Positions 23,874-31,962 of a DNA stretch of 53,015 nucleotides are shown here, one piece after another. Both the position numbers and the translations under genes were made by a program. Under the pieces are notes generated by a model. The model was not told the DNA's origin. It ran no database searches and saw nothing but the letters and a program-made list of their open reading frames with translations. Each line of letters begins with the position of its first letter. Within the stretch, counting starts at the first letter, position 1. Source of the stretch: an uncultured Collinsella sp. (GTDB lineage Bacteria > Actinomycetota > Coriobacteriia > Coriobacteriales > Coriobacteriaceae); NCBI GenBank assembly GCA_902465015.1, contig CABQLK010000010.1:1-53015 (forward strand). Direction: 5' to 3'.

Positions 23874-23969
23874 CGAGTAACACTCTTGAAAGGTTGGGGG
23901 CTTAAGGGCTTTCTAAGGTTTGTGACGTGGATGTGGCTCGCCTGTGTGGGGCGTGTGGACGGCTCGTTC

Positions 23970-24959
23970 CTAGCGCTGCGGTGCGGCGGCGCGCACCTGC
24001 TCGATGACCTTTTCCATCGTGGCGTCGATGCGGTCTTTCTTGAGCTCACATTCCCAGATGGTTATAGGCGTCCAGCCCATTTGAGTGAGTGTTGCCACGG
24101 CAGCGCGGTCGCGCTCGACGTTGCGACGGAACTTTGCCTCCCAAAACTCAACGTTGCGCTTGGGCTGGCTAGGGTTGCACTTGGGGCAGCGGTGCCAAAA
24201 GCAGCCGTTGACGAAGATGGCGATCTTGCGCCCGGGAAAGGCGATATCGGGTTTGCCGGGTACCTTCCATTCCAAGCGATAACCCGTAAGGCCCGCGGCG
24301 CGCAGGCGCTGGCGAACGAGCAGCTCGGGCTTGGTGTTGGCGCGTTTGTTACCCTTCATGGACTTTTTGATGGCGGCGCGGCGGCGCACGAGCTCACGCT
24401 CGTCGGCGGAAAGGTCCGAGGTATCGATGCCGTCGAGCAGACCTGGTTTGGGGCGCTTTTTGCTACGGCGCTTAGGTGCGCGCTTGGGTTTGGTGGCGGG
24501 CTCGTCGGTCGTGGTGGCCTCGGCGTCGTTGGCAGTGCCGTTGGCCTCAAGCCGATCTTCCTTCAACTTAATCAGTGCATCGATAAGCCCCTTGTCGGCG
24601 GGCATCCATTCAACCGTGGCAAGCGAGGTGCGCGGAATCCAGCGGATATCGAGCTGACGGTCGTGCTTCTGGGGCTCATCGGATTCATCGGCGAGCGAGC
24701 AGTAGTAGCACTCCATGGAGAGATGAAAATCGGGGTAGTCGTACTCAACGGTATAGAAATCGCGCAGGTTGGTGACTTTTACCTGCAACTCTTCCATAAG
24801 CTCGCGGCGTACGGCGTCCTCGTGCGTCTCGCCGCGCATGAGCTTGCCACCTGGGAACTCCCAAAGTCCCTGCATGTCGCCATAGCCGCGCTGCACGGCC
24901 AGTAACTCGTCGGATCCATCCTTGCGAATGATCCCAGCGGCAACATGAACAGTCTTCAA
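23970..24959 (-). CDS. Nudix hydrolase fused to Vsr-type endonuclease
   Basis: Predicted cytoplasmic two-domain protein of about 329 aa. Residues about 1-130 form a MutT-like Nudix domain with a full box (GKLMRGETHEDAVRRELMEE). A basic, Thr/Ala/Lys/Pro-rich linker (about 145-200, KPKRAPKRRSKKRPKPG) follows. The C-terminal part is a very-short-patch repair endonuclease with TKPELLVRQRLR, GKPDIAFPGRKIAIFVNGCFWH, CPKC and NVERDRAAVATLTQMGW. I chose the TTG at 24959, 6 nt after GAGAGGA; the reading frame stays open further upstream but that part overlaps the divergent ABC gene. No cytosine methyltransferase is nearby, unlike classic vsr-dcm pairs. It would join nucleotide-pool cleaning with T:G mismatch repair; both activities are inferred. 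Confidence 0.85.
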   Translation of the reverse strand: MKTVHVAAGIIRKDGSDELLAVQRGYGDMQGLWEFPGGKLMRGETHEDAVRRELMEELQVKVTNLRDFYTVEYDYPDFHLSMECYYCSLADESDEPQKHDRQLDIRWIPRTSLATVEWMPADKGLIDALIKLKEDRLEANGTANDAEATTTDEPATKPKRAPKRRSKKRPKPGLLDGIDTSDLSADERELVRRRAAIKKSMKGNKRANTKPELLVRQRLRAAGLTGYRLEWKVPGKPDIAFPGRKIAIFVNGCFWHRCPKCNPSQPKRNVEFWEAKFRRNVERDRAAVATLTQMGWTPITIWECELKKDRIDATMEKVIEQVRAAAPQR

Positions 24960-25107
24960 CAGGAGTCCTCTCTCAATATCAACACGTGGCAGGGTAGCTA
25001 CCCGTACCTTACACAACGGTAAGGCAAGCGTAAGCCATATCGATGGTAGCTGACTCGTCTTCTTGCGACTATAGATGCCGTAGACTAATCGCAAGAAAGG
25101 ACTCGGT

Positions 25108-25893
25108 ATGCAAACCACGCACATGGCGACCCCGGTACTGGAGGTCGCGCATCTCGAAAAGGTATATGGAGCGCTGGGCAACGTGACCCGCGCGCTCAAC
25201 GACGTCAGTTTTACCGTCAACCGCGGCGAATTCGTTGGCATCATGGGCGCTTCGGGCTCGGGCAAGTCGACGTTGCTCAACTGCGTGTCGACCATCGATA
25301 GCGCTACAAGTGGCACGATCCGCATCAACGGGCAGGACGTAACACGCATGAAGCAGGCTAAGCTTTCGCAGTTCCGCCGCGAGGAGCTCGGCTTTATCTT
25401 CCAGGACTCCAACCTGCTCGATACGCTCACGGCACGCGAGAACATCGCCCTGCCGCTCACCATCGCCCGCACAAACTCGGCGGAGATCTCGACCCGCGTG
25501 CAGGATGTGGCAGCGCGCCTGTCCATCAGCCAGGTGCTCGACAAGTATCCCTACCAGATGTCCGGCGGCCAGCAGCAGCGCGTTGCCGCGGCTCGCGCGC
25601 TCGTCACCGATCCCACCATGATCATGGCCGACGAGCCCACCGGCGCCCTCGATTCCAAGAGCGCCCGCTTGCTGCTCGAGAGCCTGGAGGCTCTTAACCG
25701 CCGTCTACGCGCCACCGTGCTCATGGTCACGCACGACAGCTTTGCCGCCAGCTACACGAGCCGTGTGCTGTTTATTCGCGACGGCAAGATCTTCACCGAG
25801 CTGCGCCGCGGCGACACCGACCGCCGAGAGTTTTTCGACCGCATTATGGAGGTCGTTGCCATGATGGGCGGTGAGGGCTCCGATGCTCTGTAA
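25108..25893 (+). CDS. ABC transporter ATP-binding protein (MacB/BceA type)
   Basis: ATPase of 261 aa. Walker A is MGASGSGKSTLL, the Q-loop region LGFIFQDSNLLD, the signature MSGGQQQRVA and Walker B TMIMADEPTGALD. The layout is that of the lipoprotein-release/peptide-resistance class that pairs with FtsX-type permeases. Its end overlaps the permease gene by 11 nt, so the two are translationally coupled. No two-component system is adjacent, though BceAB-like pairs often have one. Confidence 0.94.
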   Translation: MQTTHMATPVLEVAHLEKVYGALGNVTRALNDVSFTVNRGEFVGIMGASGSGKSTLLNCVSTIDSATSGTIRINGQDVTRMKQAKLSQFRREELGFIFQDSNLLDTLTARENIALPLTIARTNSAEISTRVQDVAARLSISQVLDKYPYQMSGGQQQRVAAARALVTDPTMIMADEPTGALDSKSARLLLESLEALNRRLRATVLMVTHDSFAASYTSRVLFIRDGKIFTELRRGDTDRREFFDRIMEVVAMMGGEGSDAL

Positions 25894-28084
25894 ACTCGCT
25901 TGGGGCAACGTCCGCCGCGCCGGCCGCGACTACCTTGTCTACCTTTTGACGCTCACCCTGGGTGTCACGGTCTTCTATGCCTTCAATACCGTCTCGATGC
26001 AGGTCGACATTGCCGGCATCAAGGAGCAGGGACTGTCCGAGCTCATGGGCAGCATGCTCGGCTACCTCACGTACTTTTTGGCCGGCGTCATGGCCTTTTT
26101 GATGGTGTATGCCAACAACTTCATTATGAAACGCCGCAAGAAGGAGTTTGGCCTGTACCAGGTGCTCGGCATGGGGCGCGGTCGCGTTGCCACGATCATG
26201 GCGCTCGAGACCGTGATCGTTTCGGTCGGCGCCTTTGTCGCCGGCATTGTGCTGGGCGTGGGGCTCTCCCAGCTCATGACATTCTTTACGGCCTCACTCT
26301 TTAAGACACAGATCGCTAATTTCCACTTCTTTTTCTCGGTGCATGCGTTCAACCTGACCCTTGCCTGCATGCTCGTAATGTTTGTGCTCACGCTACTGCT
26401 GAACCTTCGCGCCGTTCGTCGCACTAAGCTCATTGAGCTCATGGGTGCCGAGCGTCGCAACGAGAGCATCAAGACGCGCAATCCCTGGATCGCGATTGCC
26501 ATCTTTGCTGTGGGCGTGGTGCTGGTGGGCGTGGCCTATTACCGTCTGCTACGTGATGGGTTCCCGCTAACCGAGACGGGCGACAAGCTGCACGGGGCCA
26601 TGAGCCAGTTTGGCATTACGACCGCTATGGTTACCGTGGGCACCTTTGCCCTGTTCTGGGGACTCTCGGGCATGCTTATCAAGCTGCTGCAGAGCTTGCG
26701 CGGCGTGTATTGGCGCGGCCTCAACATGTTTACCGTGCGCCAGCTTTCGGCCAAGGTCAATACGGTGTGCTTTTCGATGGGCGTCATCGCGATGATTCTG
26801 TTCCTTGCAATCACTTCGGTGACGTGCGGTATGTCGATCGCCAACGTGATGAACGAAAACCTGGAGCGCTATAACCCTGTTGACGTGTCTCAGACGTATG
26901 TCTATTACACGCCCGATACGCTCGACTACTACAAAGGGTATGTCAATCCGTCTGAGGCCGATCGCATGGTGTTGGCCGATACAACGGTCGATTTGTACCC
27001 TGCATGGCACGGCAAGGGCAAGTCGGCGGACAACAACGACGAGACCGGCAAGAAGGTCAATATCGCCGATGTTGCCGGTGAGCATGTGCAGATCGATTCG
27101 TATCTAAGTTACCCGTTTGGCGGTTCGGATCCTTCGGTGACCCCAGGTGAGATGTGCAAGACCATGGGGGAAAAGCTTCCCAAGGCGTTCGGGGGTAGCA
27201 ATGCCGATACGATGGGTCTGTTTGTGACGCCGGCGAGCCAGTACAACAAACTGCGTCAGATGATGGGCGAGGAGCCGGTGAGCATTGGCCGCGACCAGTA
27301 CCTGCTTACGTGTGATATGGGCGGTGAGCTGGGCGACCTGTACACCAAATACATGGCCGGCGGCCATGCGCTCACCTTGGGTGGGCATGAGCTCAAGCCA
27401 GCAACCGATAAGTCGGACAAGGACACGGCGGCCATCGCCAACTCGGCGATGGGCAGTAATCCCGGTACCGTCGTCGTTGCCGACGAGCTGTTGTCCCAAC
27501 TTAATCTGCAGCCGTGTTCCAGTAGCCTGCTCGTTAACTACAAACAGGGGATGGATGTGACCAAAGCAGACGAGAGCATTAAATACACCATGCTCGACAA
27601 TCTGCTCGTTGACGGCAAGGAGCCGGGGTCATGGGGTGTCTTCATCACGCGTTCCGAGATGTACACGCAGGCGGCACAGATGAACGGCATGATTAGCTAT
27701 CTGGCCATCTACATTGGCTTTGTACTGGTCGTTGCATGCGCGGCGATACTGTCGATCCAGCAGCTCTCCAACGTGGCCGACGGCAGCCGCAGCTATCGTG
27801 TACTGGCACAGATCGGCTGCGACGACCGCCAGATTCGCCATTCGGTGATGGCGCAGCAAGCGGTATTCTTCCTGTTCCCGCTGGCAGTGGGCCTGGCGCA
27901 CTCCTTTGTGGCACTTAAGGTGATCATCGAGATGGTGAGTACGTTCGGAGATATGAGCATCGGCGGCACCGTGGGCCTCACCTGTGCAATCTTCCTGGCA
28001 GCATACGGTGGCTACTTCCTGGTGACCTACCTCATGAGCGCCGGCATGGTACAAGCTGCCATCGCCACCCGCTACAGCGAGTAA
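25883..28084 (+). CDS. FtsX-type ABC transporter permease (BceB-like)
   Basis: Membrane protein of about 733 aa. The first segments are near 20-38 and 55-75, and the FtsX core with cytoplasmic KRRKKEFGLYQVLGMG lies near 85-105. More segments follow around 130-180 and 195-300. A large extracytoplasmic domain (about 330-600, Asp/Lys-rich, with DVSQTYVYYTPD) precedes three closing segments. One long external loop between membrane halves is typical of BceB-type peptide sensing/detoxification permeases. ATG 25883 overlaps the ATPase gene; a GTG at 25871 is an alternative start. Likely removes or senses antimicrobial peptides or envelope lipids; the substrate is unknown. Confidence 0.9.
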   Translation: MLCKLAWGNVRRAGRDYLVYLLTLTLGVTVFYAFNTVSMQVDIAGIKEQGLSELMGSMLGYLTYFLAGVMAFLMVYANNFIMKRRKKEFGLYQVLGMGRGRVATIMALETVIVSVGAFVAGIVLGVGLSQLMTFFTASLFKTQIANFHFFFSVHAFNLTLACMLVMFVLTLLLNLRAVRRTKLIELMGAERRNESIKTRNPWIAIAIFAVGVVLVGVAYYRLLRDGFPLTETGDKLHGAMSQFGITTAMVTVGTFALFWGLSGMLIKLLQSLRGVYWRGLNMFTVRQLSAKVNTVCFSMGVIAMILFLAITSVTCGMSIANVMNENLERYNPVDVSQTYVYYTPDTLDYYKGYVNPSEADRMVLADTTVDLYPAWHGKGKSADNNDETGKKVNIADVAGEHVQIDSYLSYPFGGSDPSVTPGEMCKTMGEKLPKAFGGSNADTMGLFVTPASQYNKLRQMMGEEPVSIGRDQYLLTCDMGGELGDLYTKYMAGGHALTLGGHELKPATDKSDKDTAAIANSAMGSNPGTVVVADELLSQLNLQPCSSSLLVNYKQGMDVTKADESIKYTMLDNLLVDGKEPGSWGVFITRSEMYTQAAQMNGMISYLAIYIGFVLVVACAAILSIQQLSNVADGSRSYRVLAQIGCDDRQIRHSVMAQQAVFFLFPLAVGLAHSFVALKVIIEMVSTFGDMSIGGTVGLTCAIFLAAYGGYFLVTYLMSAGMVQAAIATRYSE

Positions 28085-28120
28085 CAAGCGAGCAAAACCG
28101 TTGCAAAACCAGTGCGAACA

Positions 28121-28161
28121 ACCGCCGCGAAGGGAGTCCAGCCCCCTTCGCGGCGTTTTTT
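28121..28161 (+). terminator. Terminator after the ABC permease
   Basis: CCGCCGCGAAGGG pairs with CCCTTCGCGGCG, followed by TTTTTTG. Confidence 0.9.
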
Positions 28162-28180
28162 GCCTGACTGATGAGTCTCA

Positions 28181-28316
28181 AGACCAAGTGAGTAGACTTT
28201 TTTGGATCTGTCGAGCACATCGCGGGTGGCGCCCAATAAAACAGCAGGTCAGGGCTGTGGCGTTTTGGGGCGTGCTTGGCCTCCTGCAAAAAGCCTACTC
28301 ACTTGGTTTTTTCTGC
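28181..28316. repeat. Long ACCAAGTGAGTAG hairpin element
   Basis: ACCAAGTGAGTAGACTTTTTT at the left pairs with AAAAAGCCTACTCACTTGGT at the right, with a second inner pairing (GCCCAATAAAAC with GTTTTGGGGC). It ends in TTTTTT on the plus strand. About 135 nt long. A further hairpin of CCGCCGCGAGGGA and TCCCTTGCGGCGG lies at 28322-28357. Confidence 0.7.
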
Positions 28317-28444
28317 TAGAAAACCGCCGCGAGGGAAAGCAGCTCCCTTGCGGCGGTTGGCGTTTGCCCAGATAAAACCTGCCAAAATAAACCTGTTCCT
28401 TTTTGGCAGGTGGTTTCAACTGAACGGCGGGCGGTGCGGCTTGT

Positions 28445-28500
28445 AGTCATTGGGGACGTTCTTAAACGACTAGTCAAACAAGAACGTCCCCAATGACTAC
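28445..28500. repeat. GTAGTCAT-GGGGACGTTC palindrome, copy 2
   Basis: GTAGTCATTGGGGACGTTCTT and AAGAACGTCCCCAATGACTAC flank a GACTAG centre, like the copy at 15572. Confidence 0.82.
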
Positions 28501-28580
28501 CCCTGAGCCGCCATAGCCACCCGCTACAGTGAGTAACTCACCCAGTTTGGAATTATCGTAGGTTGAGCATAAGTCAGCGA

Positions 28581-28766
28581 AAACGCCCCTAAGCGAGCAA
28601 GGTGACGTGAAAGAGGAGGGAAGCGTACTTTGGCACGCAACCGACGATTGAACGTCAGATTGCCGCTTAGGGGCGTTTGCAGCGTCGAGCGGTCCGCCGT
28701 TCGTTAGAACGGCGGAACCAAAGGAGCAGCGTCGAGCCGTTACGGCGTTTGGTAAAACGCCGTAAC
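28581..28766 (-). repeat. Covarying three-stem element, copy 3
   Basis: Reads on the minus strand after the DAHP synthase gene. Stem A: CCGCCGTTC-TAAC-GAACGGCGG (28694-28715). Then CGACGCTGC. Stem B is a perfect 15-bp pairing of AAACGCCCCTAAGCG (28581-28595) and CGCTTAGGGGCGTTT (28664-28678). Conserved GGCAATCTGACGTTCA (28649-28664) and GTCACCTTGC are present. Stem C has diverged and lacks GACCAGAAGGTC. A second hairpin with GTTACGGCGTTT arms (28740-28766), also followed by CGACGCTGC on the minus strand, precedes it. Confidence 0.75.
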
Positions 28767-29798
28767 CTACACCCGCTCCGCGATCTCGTGGATGAGGTAG
28801 TCGGTCTTTTCCCAGCCTAGGCATGGGTCGGTGATCGACTTACCAAAGACACCGCCATCGACCGGCTGGTTGCCGTCCTCAAGGTAAGACTCGATCATAA
28901 AGCCCTTGACCAGCTTGGAGATGGACTCGTTGCGGCGGCAGCTGTCGAGCACCTCCTTGCAAATGCGATACTGCTCCAACGGACGCTTGCCCGAGTTGTC
29001 GTGGTTGCAGTCGATGACCGCTGCCGGATTGGCATAGCCGGCGTGCTCGGTATAGCGCTCGGCCAGACGCTCGAGGTGCTCGTAGTGGTAGTTGGGGTAG
29101 GTGCGACCGTCGAGACCAATGTAGCCACGCATGACGGCGTGTGCGAGTGGGTTGCCGTCGCACTCAACCTCCCAGTTGCGGAAGATAAAGCTCTGGTGTG
29201 CCTGCGCGGCGTAAATGGAGTTGAGCATGACGGTGGTGGAACCGGCAGTGGGATTCTTCATGCCGACGGGTACCGAAATGCCGCTCGACACCAGGCGATG
29301 CTCCTGGTTCTCGACCGAGCGTGCGCCCACGGCAACATAGCTCAGCAGGTCAACGAGGTACTGGTAGTTTGACGGATAGAGCATCTCGTCGGCGGTGAAG
29401 AAGCCCGTTTCCTCAATAACGCGCAGGTGCATATGGCGGATGGCCTTGACACCCTCGAGCAGGTCGTCGGGAGCCTCGGGGTTGGGGTTGTGCAGCAGGC
29501 CCTTGTAGCCGGTGCCCTTGGTGCGCGGCTTGTTGGTGTAGACGCGCGGAATGATGATGAGCTTGTCCTTGACCTCTTCGGCGGTCTTGGCCAGTCGGTT
29601 CATATACTCGAGCACCGAATCCTCGCGGTCGGCAGAGCACGGGCCGATGATGAGCACCTTACGTGCGTCCTCGCCGGTAAAGACTTTGGCGACCTCGGCG
29701 TCAAATGCCTGCTTTTTGGCGGTAAGCTCGGCAGAAAGCGGCATTTCCTCGCGGATCTCCATGGGGATCGGCAGCCTGCGTTTGAATTCCATGGCCAT
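28767..29798 (-). CDS. 3-deoxy-7-phosphoheptulonate synthase (DAHP synthase, class I)
   Basis: First enzyme of the shikimate pathway, condensing phosphoenolpyruvate with erythrose-4-phosphate in the cytoplasm. The 343 aa are standard for the AroF/G/H class. Landmarks: VLIIGPCSADRED near 50, RVYTNKPRTKGTGYKGL near 85-102, PVGMKNPTAGS near 178, IDCNHDNSGK near 266, and GVFGKSITDPCLGWE near the end. AGGAGG precedes the ATG. It is a single-gene unit. The inhibiting aromatic amino acid cannot be told from the sequence. Copy 3 of the structured repeat begins right at its stop codon. Confidence 0.95.
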   Translation of the reverse strand: MAMEFKRRLPIPMEIREEMPLSAELTAKKQAFDAEVAKVFTGEDARKVLIIGPCSADREDSVLEYMNRLAKTAEEVKDKLIIIPRVYTNKPRTKGTGYKGLLHNPNPEAPDDLLEGVKAIRHMHLRVIEETGFFTADEMLYPSNYQYLVDLLSYVAVGARSVENQEHRLVSSGISVPVGMKNPTAGSTTVMLNSIYAAQAHQSFIFRNWEVECDGNPLAHAVMRGYIGLDGRTYPNYHYEHLERLAERYTEHAGYANPAAVIDCNHDNSGKRPLEQYRICKEVLDSCRRNESISKLVKGFMIESYLEDGNQPVDGGVFGKSITDPCLGWEKTDYLIHEIAERV

Positions 29799-29885
29799 AG
29801 GGGCCTCCTCAATCTATGGAAAGAGCAATAAGCGTATTGTCGAGTGTTCGGCATTATCCGCTGTCGCACGCTAAAGTGCAAGCCC

Positions 29886-29937
29886 TTGTCACCCCGAAAC
29901 CTACCAAAAAGGGACAGGTTTGTTTTGGTCGGTTTTA
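29886..29937. other. Hairpin with GGGACAGG loop
   Basis: AAACCTACCAAAA and TTTTGGTCGGTTT pair around AGGGACAGGTTTG. The gap 29799-30105 holds otherwise only the DAHP synthase promoter region and the exporter terminator. Confidence 0.5.
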
Positions 29938-30036
29938 TCTGGGTAAACGTCGGTGGCTCTGGAATGGAATGATGTCACGTGGCTTGGAAGAGACCGTCGA
30001 TCGAGTTCCAGGGGAGGTGGTTCGAGGGCCGCAGAG

Positions 30037-30074
30037 CAAAAAAACGGGGGCGCAGGTTGTCCTGCGCCCCCGTT
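30037..30074 (-). terminator. Terminator of the MarR-ABC exporter operon
   Basis: On the minus strand ACGGGGGCGCAGG pairs with CCTGCGCCCCCGT, followed by TTTTTTT. Confidence 0.9.
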
Positions 30075-30105
30075 CTCGGGCGTTATTCGCTCCTTGCGGC
30101 CGAAT

Positions 30106-31962
30106 TTATGCTGCCTCGTCGAACTGCGAGTTGTACAGGTCGGCGTAGAAGCCGCCTTGGGCGAGTAACTCGTCGTGCGTGCCCTTCTCGACGATGTCGC
30201 CGTCGCGAATTACCAAGATCACGTCGGCGTTGCGGATCGTGGACAGGCGGTGCGCGATGACAAAGCTTGTACGGCCCTGCATCAGCGCATCCATGGCGCG
30301 CTGAATGAGTTCCTCGGTGCGGGTATCGACGTTGGAGGTCGCCTCGTCCAGAATCAGCGCCGGGCGGTCGGCCAAAATGGCACGGGCGATGGTCACGAGC
30401 TGGCGCTGACCCTGCGACAGGTTAGTGCCCTCCTCGTTGATCATAAAGTCGTAGCCACCGGCAAGCGTATGGATAAAGTGGTCGCAACGTGCGGCGCGTG
30501 CGGCGGCTTCGACCTCGGCATCGCTCGCATCGGGGCGTCCGTAGCGGATGTTCTCGCGGATCGTGCCGTTAAACAGCCAGGTATCCTGCAGCACCATGGC
30601 AAACTCGCCGCGCAGCGCCGCGCGGTCCCAGTCGCGCACGTCGACACCCTCGACGCGCAGCGAACCGCCGTCCACATCGTAGAAGCGCTGCAGCAGCTTA
30701 ATGAGCGTGGTCTTGCCGGCGCCGGTAGGACCGACGATGGCGATGGTCTGGCCGGGCTGCGCCTCGCAGCTAAAGTCGTGGATGATGGTCTTGTCGGGCG
30801 TGTAGCCAAACTTGACATGGTCAAACTCCACGTGGCCGGGGCGCTTCTCGGGAATCTGCGCGTCGGCCTTCTGCTCCTCCTCGGGCGCGGCCAGGAACTC
30901 AAAGACGCGCTCGGTGGCGGCTGCCATCGACTGCATCGTGTTGCTCACGTTGCCCAGTTGCTGCACGGGCTGCGTAAAGTTGCGAACGTACTGGATAAAG
31001 CTCTGGATGTCGCCGGGCGTGGCATTGCCGGTCAGCGCGAGCTGCGCGCCCACCACGACGACGCCCACGTAGCCCATGTTGCCCACCAAGCTCATAAGCG
31101 GCATCATCAGGCCCGACAGGAACTGCGAGCGCCAGCCACTAATAAAGAGGCGGTCGTTTTGGCGGTCGAATTCCTCGATCGAGGCCTCGGCGCGGTCGAA
31201 CACCTGAATGACGTTCTGGCCGGCAAAATCCTCCTCGATAATGCCGTTGACGGCGCCCAGAACCTGCTGCTGCTCGCGGAAGTACGGCTGCGAGAAGTGA
31301 ATCATCACGGTCAGGATAATCGCAGCGGCCGGCAGCGTGAGCACGGTGACGCCGGTGAGCGGCAGGCTGATCGACAGCATCATGACGAGCACGCCGATAA
31401 TCTGCGTCACCGACGTGATGAGCTGGGTCACGCTCTGGTTGAGCGACTGGCCGAGCGTATCGACGTCGTTGGTGATGCGACTGAGCACGTCGCCCTTGCT
31501 GTGTCCGTTAAAGTAGCTCATCGGCACGACGGCAATCTTGGCGGCGATCTCCTTGCGCATTCGGTAGCAGATCTTTTGCGTGACGCCGGTCATGAGCCAG
31601 CCCTGGATTAGACTGCAGATAGAGCTCGCCAGATACAGGCAGAGCAAAAAGCCGAGCGTCTTGGCAATCCAGGCAAAGTCGACATCGCCGGTGCCGTTGA
31701 CCTTGGCAACCAAGCCCTCGAACAGTTTGGTGGTAACCTGGCCGAGCACCTTGGGCCCCACAATGTTAAAGATGACCGAGCACACGGCAAAGGCGACGGC
31801 GGTAAACACGGCAATCTTGTGCTGGCCGATATAGCCGAGCAGCTGCCTCATGGTGCCCGTAAAGTCCTTGGCCTTTTCGCCGCGACGCATGCCGCCCATG
31901 CGGCCCATGGGACCACGCTGGCGGGTGGGCTTGGGAATCTGAGTCTTGGTCTCGTCTGCCAT
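30106..31962 (-). CDS. ABC exporter half-transporter (active-site subunit)
   Basis: Membrane exporter subunit of 618 aa. Six transmembrane segments (about 45-330) precede the nucleotide-binding domain: Walker A GPTGAGKTTLI, signature LSQGQRQL, Walker B ALILDEATSNVD with an intact catalytic Glu, and the switch His in IAHRLSTI. Its ATG overlaps the stop of the upstream partner at 31962 (TAATG). With that partner it should form a heterodimer exporting drugs, lipids or peptides. A basic N-terminal Arg/Gly-rich stretch (RQRGPMGRMGGMRRG) is typical of this subfamily. Confidence 0.93.
   Translation of the reverse strand: MADETKTQIPKPTRQRGPMGRMGGMRRGEKAKDFTGTMRQLLGYIGQHKIAVFTAVAFAVCSVIFNIVGPKVLGQVTTKLFEGLVAKVNGTGDVDFAWIAKTLGFLLCLYLASSICSLIQGWLMTGVTQKICYRMRKEIAAKIAVVPMSYFNGHSKGDVLSRITNDVDTLGQSLNQSVTQLITSVTQIIGVLVMMLSISLPLTGVTVLTLPAAAIILTVMIHFSQPYFREQQQVLGAVNGIIEEDFAGQNVIQVFDRAEASIEEFDRQNDRLFISGWRSQFLSGLMMPLMSLVGNMGYVGVVVVGAQLALTGNATPGDIQSFIQYVRNFTQPVQQLGNVSNTMQSMAAATERVFEFLAAPEEEQKADAQIPEKRPGHVEFDHVKFGYTPDKTIIHDFSCEAQPGQTIAIVGPTGAGKTTLIKLLQRFYDVDGGSLRVEGVDVRDWDRAALRGEFAMVLQDTWLFNGTIRENIRYGRPDASDAEVEAAARAARCDHFIHTLAGGYDFMINEEGTNLSQGQRQLVTIARAILADRPALILDEATSNVDTRTEELIQRAMDALMQGRTSFVIAHRLSTIRNADVILVIRDGDIVEKGTHDELLAQGGFYADLYNSQFDEAA

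Larger units (their letters stand above)
23425..23969. other. Gene-poor 545-nt stretch
   Basis: No recognisable gene. The plus strand is strongly G/T-rich from about 23480 to 23700, unlike neighbouring genes. Two short minus-strand reading frames (23718-23873 and 23506-23715) are listed separately with low confidence. It could also hold a remnant or an untranslated RNA. Confidence 0.4.

Noticed and set aside
24960..25544. N-terminal extension of the Nudix-Vsr frame
   Set aside because: This part lies opposite the ABC ATP-binding gene and crosses its promoter. The translated stretch is Ser/Leu/Arg-rich with no homology, and a TTG with a good ribosome site fits the Nudix start.
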